A stretch of 15,162 bases of DNA from Acidimicrobiia bacterium (lineage in GTDB: Bacteria; Actinomycetota; Acidimicrobiia; Spongiisociales; ZC4RG35). Of this stretch, positions 7,372 through 13,992 are shown piece by piece; positions within the stretch are counted from its first letter, which is position 1; the number at the start of each line of letters is the position of its first letter. The notes beneath the pieces were generated by a model. It made no database searches. It was not told the DNA's origin and was given only the letters and a program-made list of their open reading frames with translations. Location: the NCBI GenBank assembly GCA_029865445.1, contig JAOUGY010000056.1, positions 1-15,162 of the forward strand, in the 5' to 3' direction. The position numbers and the translations under genes were made by a program.

Positions 7372-7721
7372 CGCAACATCGACTCGAGCACCCGTCGGCC
7401 ATACGTGGGACGTAGCGTTCCATACCAATGACAGCTCTGCGCGGTCTCGAGTATCACTTTGGTGCACGGTCGCAGTCCTGCACTGGGCGTGGAGGCGAGA
7501 ACCGAGGCAAGGGGCGACGACGGACGGTTCGGACCGTCGCCCTTCTCCACGAATCCGAATCCCGGATCGAAACCGCGACCGACCTCGGCCGCCCACCCTA
7601 TCCGAGGACGTGTCGTCCGCGCTTCGATGGCAGAGTGAAGAGCCAGCACCCGGGGAACCCGGCTTCTGGATTGAGACGCCCTCACGCCCTGACCTGACGT
7701 TCGGTCGCAACTTGCTCGACG
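7372..7721. other. Gene-free interval with minor hairpins
   Basis: I find no convincing gene in these 350 bases. Two hairpins are present: GACGGT/ACCGTC around TCGG (7523-7538), with a competing GGGCGACG/CGTCGCCC pairing (7512-7542), and an imperfect stem centred on CCGGG-GAA-CCCGG (7643-7669). The second lies 53-79 bases beyond the aldolase-like gene's stop and might end its transcript, but it lacks a U-tract. The rest is probably eroded DNA from the ATPase gene. Confidence 0.45.
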
Positions 7722-8489
7722 TCAGTCGACCACCGAGGGGTCGCCGATCTTGGTGGCGATGGCGTATTGGTAGGCGGCGAGCGCTGACCCGACCGAGGCG
7801 ATCTCGCCGGCGGCGATACGGGCCGCCTCGTCGGAGATCGGTTGCGCACGGGTGGCCTTGATGTGGACCTCGGCGACCCGTTCGGCCATGAGGAACCAGC
7901 CGATGGCCTCCTCCACCGAGCGACCCACCGTCAAAGGACCGTGATTGCGAAGGAACGCCAGCTTGGCGTCTCCCAGCGCGACGGCGATCCGCTTCCCCGT
8001 CTCGACGTCCATCACCTGGACCTCCTCTCCTTCGAAGATCGCCTGGTCCTCGAAGAAGGCGGTCGCCTCCTGACAGATCATCCGGAACGACTCGACGTTG
8101 GCGGCCCACGGAGTCCCATACGGGGTGTGGGTGTGAGCGGCGCACACCACGTCGGGCCGCGCCTCGTGGACGGGAGCGTGAATGTGATAGGCCGTCGTGT
8201 TGATGCCCCCCGAACCTGCAAGGAGATCACCGCCGGGACCCACGAGCACGAGGTCGGCGACCGTGGCTCGATTGAAGGCAACCCCGTATCCGAGCAACCA
8301 GAACGCATCGGTCCGCTCGGGGTCGCGAGCTGTGATGTGCCCGTCCCCGAGCACGCCCCATCCGAAGGCCCCGAACAGGCGATACGACAGGGCGACCTGG
8401 CGTTTGCGGTGCGCCCGAAGCTCCTCGGCGGAAGAAAACGCCGGCTCGGCGCTCACGTCGGCGGCCCACGGGGGGAGGTCGGCAGTCAT
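7722..8489 (-). CDS. Class II aldolase/adducin-family protein
   Basis: The product has 255 residues with the class II aldolase/adducin fold. The metal-binding histidines are visible: HTHTPYG (H119, H121) and RNHGPLTVG (H183), with the GDGHITARDP entry segment (48-57) and HEARPDV (108-114). Aligned by eye to fuculose-1-phosphate aldolase, the catalytic glutamate position falls on T99/A100 in NTTAYHIH, so classical retro-aldol chemistry is doubtful. Related enzymes include decarboxylases and epimerases. Its GAGGAG site overlaps the stop codon of the upstream HD gene, only 8 bases away, so the two form an operon. The substrate is unknown. Confidence 0.85.
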   Translation of the reverse strand: MTADLPPWAADVSAEPAFSSAEELRAHRKRQVALSYRLFGAFGWGVLGDGHITARDPERTDAFWLLGYGVAFNRATVADLVLVGPGGDLLAGSGGINTTAYHIHAPVHEARPDVVCAAHTHTPYGTPWAANVESFRMICQEATAFFEDQAIFEGEEVQVMDVETGKRIAVALGDAKLAFLRNHGPLTVGRSVEEAIGWFLMAERVAEVHIKATRAQPISDEAARIAAGEIASVGSALAAYQYAIATKIGDPSVVD

Positions 8490-8497
8490 GGTGCTCC

Positions 8498-9055
8498 TCA
8501 GGTGACGGGTGTGCGGGGTGCTGCGAGCAACCTTCGCACCATCGGTTCGAAGAACTCGAGCGACTCGGTCGGGTAGTCGGGATCGAACGACACCTGGTCG
8601 TAGTCCTCGCAGAACGCCACGGTGCGTTGGTAGAGCGGATGGTCCCGGTGGATGTCGCGGGCGTCGGGATCTCGCCCGTAGTGGTGGGCGTAGTACTTCT
8701 CCTGGAACAGGCCGTGGTGCTTGATGATCCAGTACGTGTCCTCGGAGACGTAGGGCCGGAGCATGGCGGCTGCCACCTCGGAGTGATTGGCGGGAGACAG
8801 CACATCCCCGACGTCGTGTAACAACACCGCCACCACCATCTCCTCGGACTCCCCCGCCCGGTGGGCGCGGGTGGCGGCCTGCAGGGAGTGGCCGAGGCGG
8901 GTGATCTGGTATCCGGTGTGATCGTCCATGGAACGGAGCCAGTCGAGCACCCGGTCGGGGAATCGGGACAGCTCCTCGGCTTCGTAGACCGACAGGAGGG
9001 CGTAGTCCTCGCCGGTGCCGTCGGACATCTGGGTGAACGTGACAGTGCCGTTCAT
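8498..9055 (-). CDS. HD-domain protein, probable mixed-valent di-iron oxygenase type
   Basis: I start this gene at the ATG 9053-9055 (185 residues), which follows GAGGAG. The longer frame from 9286 adds a basic, non-homologous leader that crosses the divergent promoter. Candidate metal ligands are H56 (GHSLQ), H80-D81 (LLHDVGD), H91 (NHSE), H113 or H114 (IKHHGLFQ) and D153 (YDQ). The layout, a Y...H-x-LQ helix before the HD pair and W-I-I-K-H-H then Y-D-Q late, resembles myo-inositol oxygenase and PhnZ/TmpB more than ordinary HD phosphohydrolases. Those enzymes use O2 to cleave C-C or C-P bonds. It is encoded directly upstream of the aldolase-like gene and divergent from the flavoprotein. The substrate is unknown, and a phosphohydrolase remains possible. 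Confidence 0.7.
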   Translation of the reverse strand: MNGTVTFTQMSDGTGEDYALLSVYEAEELSRFPDRVLDWLRSMDDHTGYQITRLGHSLQAATRAHRAGESEEMVVAVLLHDVGDVLSPANHSEVAAAMLRPYVSEDTYWIIKHHGLFQEKYYAHHYGRDPDARDIHRDHPLYQRTVAFCEDYDQVSFDPDYPTESLEFFEPMVRRLLAAPRTPVT

Positions 9056-9172
9056 GATTCTCCTCGTCGTCGATCCAACGCTATTCGAACCGCGCGGCCG
9101 GAGACGACGCCCGGCCCGGGTTTCGTACCCGCGCCGCGTGTGACGAGTGTACAGTTTCCGTGTTACCAGACA

Positions 9173-9194
9173 GAACGTTCCGTCTATTGGAACG
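9173..9194. promoter_or_regulatory. Candidate IclR operator, site 1
   Basis: CGTTCC (9176-9181) and GGAACG (9189-9194) form an inverted repeat with a 7-base spacer. GAACG just to the left (9173-9177) adds a third half-site. The same arrangement recurs at 13956-13977 beside the IclR gene. The site lies 19 bases before the flavoprotein ATG and in the divergent region shared with the HD gene. TAnnnT-type hexamers, TACAGT (9150-9155, plus) and TACACT (9151-9146, minus), lie nearby, so it could repress the plus-strand promoter and act upstream of the minus one. Confidence 0.6.
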
Positions 9195-9213
9195 CCGTCG
9201 GACGGAGACCCAT

Positions 9214-11628
9214 ATGCGCGAGGAAGCACAGTGTGTGATCGTGGGCGGAGGCGCCATGGGCGTCGGCCTCCTCTATCACCTGGCACACGAAGGCTGGACC
9301 GACACGGTCCTCGTCGAAAAGGGTGAACTGACCTCGGGGTCCACGTGGCACGCGGCAGGGCTCGTACCCCACTTCATCGGGTCGCTCAACATGGCCAAAG
9401 TCCACGCCTACGGCGCCCAGCTCTACACCGCCCTCGAGGCCGAGACCGGGATGGGGACCGGCTGGCACGGCTGCGGTGCGGTGCGGCTCGCCACCAACGA
9501 GAACGAGGCCGACTGGTTCCGGTACGTCCACGGAATGCTCGACCTCGTCGGCGTCGAATCCCACCTGATCGGCCACGAGGACATCCAGCGCCTCCACCCG
9601 CTTCTGGACCTCGAAGGTGTGGTGCTCGGGTTCCACACGCCGAACGACGGCTGGACCGACCCCTCCATGGCCACCAACGCCATGGCCGCCGGCGCCCGTC
9701 AACTCGGGGCCGAGATCTCGAAACACAACCGGGTGCTCGACATGAACCAGCTCCCGGACAGGCGGTGGGAGGTGATCACCGAGAAAGGGCGGATCGTCGC
9801 CGACCACGTGGTCAACGCCGCCGGCCATTACGGACCCCAGCTCGGGGCGATGGTCGGGCTCGACGTTCCGATCGTGTCGATGATCCACCAGTATGTCGTG
9901 ACCGAGGCGATCCCCGAGATGGCCGCCCTCGACTTCGAGGTGCCGGTGGTCAGAGACCCGAGGGCGTCCTGTTACTACCGCCGCGAGCACGACGGGTTGA
10001 TCATCGGGCCGTACGAAACCCAGGGATCCGAGTTGTACGGGATCGACGGGATCGACTGGGACCTGACCTTCTACCTGACGCCCGCCAACGTCGAAAAACT
10101 CCTCCCCTGGCTCGAACTCGCCGGGCGGCGCATCCCCGCATTCCAGGAGGCCGGGATCAAGAACGTCGTGTCCGGGCCCATCACCCACACCCCCGACGCC
10201 GGTTACCTGATGGGACCAGCACCCGGCCTCCACAACTACTGGATGTGTGTGGGCGCCTCCATCGGCATCACCCAGGGCCCGGGCGCCGGGAAATACCTGG
10301 CGCAGTGGATGGTCCACGGTCAGACCGAAATCAACGTCGCCGAGATGGACCCCCGCCGCTTCGGGCCGTACGCCCCCGGCGATTACCTGATCGAACGGTC
10401 CAAGGACGAATACCACGAGATGTACCAGGTGCGGATGCCGGGCGAATACCGGTCGGCAGGTCGGCCGGTGAAACAGACCCCGCTCTACGACGCGCTCGCC
10501 GCCAAAGGGGCCCAGTGGCAGGAGGTGTTCGGATGGGAGCGGGCCCAATACTTCTCCCCCGACGGTTCCGGCGAGAAGCACTCCTTCCGGCGCTCGTCGG
10601 CGTTCGAGATCGTGGGCGATGAGGTGCGGGGCGTCCGGGAGCGGGTCGGCGTCGCAGACCTCACTGCGTTCTCGAAGTACGAAGTCACCGGGAGTGGAGC
10701 CGCGGCGTTCCTCGATCGGATCTCGGCCAACAAGCTGCCGACACGAGATGGCGGGATCCGCCTCGTGCACATGCTCACCGATCTGGGCGGCATCGAGTCG
10801 GAGATGACGATCACGAGGCTCGGACCGGATCGGCTCTACCTCAACTCCGGAATCACCCAGCAGATCCACGACCTGGACTGGCTCACGGCTCATGTCGACG
10901 ACGGCGAAGACGTCACGGTCACCGACGTCACCGATGAACGGGGGATCCTGGCGGTCACGGGCCCTCGATCCCGAGAGCTGCTGAGCCGCATCACCGCCGC
11001 CGACCTCACCAACGATGCCTTCCCATGGCTGACAGGACAAGAGATCGACGTCGCCGGCGTCGGGTGCATCGCCCTCAGGGTGAGCTACGTCGGAGAGCTG
11101 GGATGGGAGCTGCACATGCCCCTCGACCGGCTCCCCGACGCCTACGCCGCCATCTGCGAGGCGGGCGCCGACCTCGGACTCGTCGACTTCGGGAGTTATG
11201 CGATGGGGGTCATGCGCATCGAGAAGGCGTACAAGGCGATGGGGTCGGAGTTGACCACGGAGATCACACCGGTCGAAGCGGCGATCGAGCGGTTCGTCGC
11301 CTGGGACACCGAGTTCAAGGGCAAGGCGGCGGCTTTGGAAAGACGGGGCGGTGAACTGTCGATGATCTGCGTGTACGGCGAATTGGACGCCAACGGGGCC
11401 GACTGCCGGGGCAACGAACCCGTCCGCGACGGAGACCGGATCATCGGGCTGTCGACATCGGGCGCCTACGGTCACACGGTCGGCAAGAGCCTCTTTTTCG
11501 CCTACGTCGAACCGGGTTACGCCTCACCCGGGTCCACGTTCGAGATCGAGGTGATGGGCGAGCGCCGTCCGGCGACCGTTCTCGCCGAACCCGCCTGGGA
11601 CCCGTCGAGCGAACGGTTGCGCGCCTGA
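9214..11628 (+). CDS. DMGDH-like flavoprotein with C-terminal folate-binding GcvT domain
   Basis: This is a fusion of 804 residues of the dimethylglycine/sarcosine dehydrogenase type. The N-terminal FAD domain shows VGGGAMG (10-16) and STWHAAGL with His46, equivalent to the histidine that carries covalent FAD in DMGDH. The second half is an aminomethyltransferase (GcvT) domain: GGIESEMTI (about 525), YVGELGWELHMP (about 624), RIEKAYKAMGSEL (about 667) and TPVEAAIERF. Such enzymes oxidise an N-methyl group and trap the formaldehyde equivalent on tetrahydrofolate. I chose the ATG at 9214 (MREEAQ) over 9160 because it meets the FAD motif directly, follows GGAG and leaves the operator upstream. 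Its TGA overlaps the methyltransferase ATG by one base. The exact amine is unknown. Confidence 0.9.
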   Translation: MREEAQCVIVGGGAMGVGLLYHLAHEGWTDTVLVEKGELTSGSTWHAAGLVPHFIGSLNMAKVHAYGAQLYTALEAETGMGTGWHGCGAVRLATNENEADWFRYVHGMLDLVGVESHLIGHEDIQRLHPLLDLEGVVLGFHTPNDGWTDPSMATNAMAAGARQLGAEISKHNRVLDMNQLPDRRWEVITEKGRIVADHVVNAAGHYGPQLGAMVGLDVPIVSMIHQYVVTEAIPEMAALDFEVPVVRDPRASCYYRREHDGLIIGPYETQGSELYGIDGIDWDLTFYLTPANVEKLLPWLELAGRRIPAFQEAGIKNVVSGPITHTPDAGYLMGPAPGLHNYWMCVGASIGITQGPGAGKYLAQWMVHGQTEINVAEMDPRRFGPYAPGDYLIERSKDEYHEMYQVRMPGEYRSAGRPVKQTPLYDALAAKGAQWQEVFGWERAQYFSPDGSGEKHSFRRSSAFEIVGDEVRGVRERVGVADLTAFSKYEVTGSGAAAFLDRISANKLPTRDGGIRLVHMLTDLGGIESEMTITRLGPDRLYLNSGITQQIHDLDWLTAHVDDGEDVTVTDVTDERGILAVTGPRSRELLSRITAADLTNDAFPWLTGQEIDVAGVGCIALRVSYVGELGWELHMPLDRLPDAYAAICEAGADLGLVDFGSYAMGVMRIEKAYKAMGSELTTEITPVEAAIERFVAWDTEFKGKAAALERRGGELSMICVYGELDANGADCRGNEPVRDGDRIIGLSTSGAYGHTVGKSLFFAYVEPGYASPGSTFEIEVMGERRPATVLAEPAWDPSSERLRA

Positions 11629-13166
11629 TGACCGAAGATCGACGTCGTCCGGGAGGTCGGGCGGCCCGAGTGGCGGCGAGAGCCGCCGGGCTCGAGCGCG
11701 ACCTCCGGCCCGTGAGACCCGGCCTCACCGGAGGGGCGTACCGCCCGCTGACCGAACGGGACATGCAACAGGTCTTCGACACGGCCCTCGACCTCCTCGC
11801 CAACGTCGGAATGGGATCTCCCATCCCCGCATTCATCGAGGTCGTCACCGCCGCCGGCGGCAGCGTCGACGACCACGGGCGCCTCCTGTACCCACGCCAC
11901 GTCGTGGAACGCGCGATCGAGACCGCCGCCAAGTCGTGGGTGTGGCACGGGTTCGACGAGGACCAGTCGATCGAACTCGCCGACAACAAGGTCCACTTCG
12001 GGACCGCCGGGGCCGCGGTGCTGATCCTCGACCACGCCGACCAGACCTTCCGGCATTCGAGCACCCAGGACCTCTACGACCTCGCACGCCTCGCCGACAC
12101 GCTCGACAACATCCACTTCTTCGCCCGTCCCGTGGTGACCCGGGAGGCCGCCGACAGTCGGGAGCTCGACATCAACACGGCGTACGCCTCGATGCTTGGG
12201 ACCGCCAAGCCGGTGGGGACGTCGTTCTTCCAACCCGAGCACGTGTACGAGGTCGTGGAGATGTTCGACATCGCCATGGGCGGCGAAGGCGAGTTCGCGA
12301 AGCGCCCCTTCGTGTGTGCCAACAACACGTTCGTGGTGCCACCGCTGCGTTTTGCGGTCGAGTCCGCCGAGTGCATGGTGGCCCAGGTGCGGGTGGGCAT
12401 GCCGATCAACCTGCTGTCTGCGGGTCAGGCGGGGGCGACATCCCCCGCCCCGCTCGCCGGGTCGCTCGCCCAGGCGCTCGCCGAATGCCTGGCCGCCCTC
12501 ACCGGGGTGAACCTGCTCTCACCCGGACACCCGTGCGTCATGGGGTTGTGGCCGTTCGTGTCCGATCTGCGCACCGGGGCGATGAGCGGCGGGAGCGGGG
12601 AAGAGGCGGTGCTGGCGGCGGCCGCCGCCCAGATCGCCAACTGGCTCGGTCTGCCCTCGGGGGTTCCCGCAGGGATGGCCGACTCGAAGATCCCCGACGC
12701 CCAGGCCGGACACGAAAAGGGCCTCACCATTGCGCTGGCCGGACACGCCGGTGCCAACCTCGTCTACGAGTCCGCCGGGATGCTCGCCTCTCTCCTCGCC
12801 TGCTCACCCGAGATGCTCGTGATCGACAACGACCTGCTCGGAGCGGCCAACCGAACGATCCGCGGAATCGAGGTGAACGCCGACACCCTCGCCACCGACG
12901 TCATCAAAGATGTGGTGTATGGGGCCGGGCATTTCCTCGGGCACGAACAGACCCTCCGGCTCATGCAGCGGGAGTACCTCTACCCGATGGTCGGCGACCG
13001 GCAGAGCCCCGACGACTGGCTCGACGCGGGCGGCCTCTCGGTGGCCGACCGGGCACACGCCTACGTCACCCGGGTGCTCGAGACCCACGTTCCGATGCAT
13101 GTCTCGCGCCAGGCCGACGACGAGATCCGGCGAAGGTTCCCCATCCTGCTGGCCGGCCGGCCGTGA
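11628..13166 (+). CDS. MttB-superfamily (trimethylamine methyltransferase family) protein
   Basis: The product has 512 residues and spans the whole MttB family. Recognisable stretches are LTERDMQQVFDTALDLLANVG near residue 50, PVGTSFFQPEHV near 195, DAQAGHEKG near 360 and GAGHFLGHEQTL near 435, then the dR....W...GG ending. Archaeal trimethylamine MttB needs a UAG-encoded pyrrolysine; this frame has no internal stop, so it belongs to the non-pyrrolysine group, whose characterised members demethylate glycine betaine, proline betaine or carnitine. Such enzymes pass the methyl to a corrinoid protein, and none is encoded here. It is coupled to the flavoprotein by TGATG overlap and meets the IclR gene tail to tail, 5 bases apart. 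The substrate is unknown. Confidence 0.9.
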   Translation: MTEDRRRPGGRAARVAARAAGLERDLRPVRPGLTGGAYRPLTERDMQQVFDTALDLLANVGMGSPIPAFIEVVTAAGGSVDDHGRLLYPRHVVERAIETAAKSWVWHGFDEDQSIELADNKVHFGTAGAAVLILDHADQTFRHSSTQDLYDLARLADTLDNIHFFARPVVTREAADSRELDINTAYASMLGTAKPVGTSFFQPEHVYEVVEMFDIAMGGEGEFAKRPFVCANNTFVVPPLRFAVESAECMVAQVRVGMPINLLSAGQAGATSPAPLAGSLAQALAECLAALTGVNLLSPGHPCVMGLWPFVSDLRTGAMSGGSGEEAVLAAAAAQIANWLGLPSGVPAGMADSKIPDAQAGHEKGLTIALAGHAGANLVYESAGMLASLLACSPEMLVIDNDLLGAANRTIRGIEVNADTLATDVIKDVVYGAGHFLGHEQTLRLMQREYLYPMVGDRQSPDDWLDAGGLSVADRAHAYVTRVLETHVPMHVSRQADDEIRRRFPILLAGRP

Positions 13167-13171
13167 CGGCG

Positions 13172-13912
13172 TCAGGACATCCGTTCTTGGATCGTGGCGG
13201 CCGCCGTGGCAACCGCCTCGCCGATCTCGCGAGGGTCGGCATCGCCCGGGAATCGATAACTCGGCCCGTACACCGTCAAGGCGCCGATGGCGACGCCTTC
13301 GAGGTCACGAACCGGCGCCGCCACCCCGTTGATCTCCTCGTCGAAGTCTCCGAAGGTCCACGCGTATCCGTCGCGGCGCGCCCGGACCACTCGGGATCGC
13401 AGCGCCGCTTTGGTGGTGATGGTCCTGTCGGTGAACGCCTCCAACCCACGGTCGGCGAATTCGTCGATCTCCGCATCCGACCATGTCATGAGCATGGCGT
13501 ACCCCCCGGCCACCGTGTGAAACGGGAATCGCAACCCTGTCCAGTCCCGCGTGTGGACCGAGTTCCCAGACGGGATGTGGTCGAGATAGAGCGCCGTGTC
13601 GCCGTCGGGCACCGTCAGTCCGGCGCTCTCGCCCAGCGAATCCGTCAATTCCCGCAGCACCGGTCGTGCGAGGTCGCGGAGCGAAATCGCACCGGTCGCC
13701 TTTCCGGCGAGAGCGATCAACCCACTTCCGATGGCGTACCTTCCCCCGTCGTCCAGACGTTCGACGGCACCCACCGATTCCAGGGCGGCCAGCAGGCGGA
13801 AGACGGTGCTCTTGGCGAGACCGGTTTCACGAGCGATCGCGCTGATGCCGAGGCTCTCCCCGGCGTCGCGCAACGCCCCCAACACCGCAAAGGCCCGGTC
13901 GATGGCTTGCAC
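13172..13912 (-). CDS. IclR-family transcriptional regulator
   Basis: The product has 246 residues with standard two-domain architecture. The N-terminal winged helix-turn-helix runs through ISAIARETGLAKSTVFRLLAALESVG (23-48), preceded by the typical QAIDRAFAVL opening. The C-terminal ligand-binding GAF-like domain follows (about 75-245), with segments such as HTVAGGYAMLMTWSD and INGVAAPVRD. The start is a GTG, supported by homology beginning at that codon; the ribosome binding site is weak (GGGGA). It lies between the two flavoprotein units and is divergent from the second, with the shared operator in the 80-base gap. It probably senses a pathway substrate or intermediate and controls the cluster, including itself. 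Whether it represses or activates cannot be told. Confidence 0.93.
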   Translation of the reverse strand: MQAIDRAFAVLGALRDAGESLGISAIARETGLAKSTVFRLLAALESVGAVERLDDGGRYAIGSGLIALAGKATGAISLRDLARPVLRELTDSLGESAGLTVPDGDTALYLDHIPSGNSVHTRDWTGLRFPFHTVAGGYAMLMTWSDAEIDEFADRGLEAFTDRTITTKAALRSRVVRARRDGYAWTFGDFDEEINGVAAPVRDLEGVAIGALTVYGPSYRFPGDADPREIGEAVATAAATIQERMS

Positions 13913-13955
13913 AGTTCCCCGATCGTCTCTTCCTACGATCCGATTCTAACTATTG

Positions 13956-13977
13956 AAACGTTCCATCGTTCGGAACG
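13956..13977. promoter_or_regulatory. Candidate IclR operator, site 2
   Basis: CGTTCC (13959-13964) and GGAACG (13972-13977) flank a 7-base spacer, matching site 1 in half-site sequence and spacing. GAAACG (13955-13960) supplies the extra left half-site. Both sites also share an 11-base CTATTGRAACG sequence, at 9184-9194 and 13950-13960. The site sits in the IclR/flavoprotein divergent gap, 15 bases before the flavoprotein GTG and 43 bases from the regulator's start, consistent with autoregulation. Confidence 0.65.
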
Positions 13978-13992
13978 GCCTGGAGGTGCTGA

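Noticed and set aside
7102..8145. The full 347-codon minus-strand frame as one gene
   Set aside because: Only the last roughly 89 codons look like protein; the remainder overlaps the class II aldolase gene in another frame and has low-complexity composition.
8498..9286. Longer HD protein starting at 9286
   Set aside because: The extra 77 residues are basic and unconserved, and would overlap the divergent flavoprotein start and the operator; the ATG at 9055 has a good ribosome binding site.
9184..11475. Minus-strand open frame of 763 codons opposite the first flavoprotein
   Set aside because: It is an antisense shadow caused by GC-rich third positions; it covers the operator and lacks protein-like motifs.
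11628..13166. Pyrrolysine-containing MttB
   Set aside because: There is no in-frame UAG anywhere in the gene, so pyrrolysine insertion is not needed.
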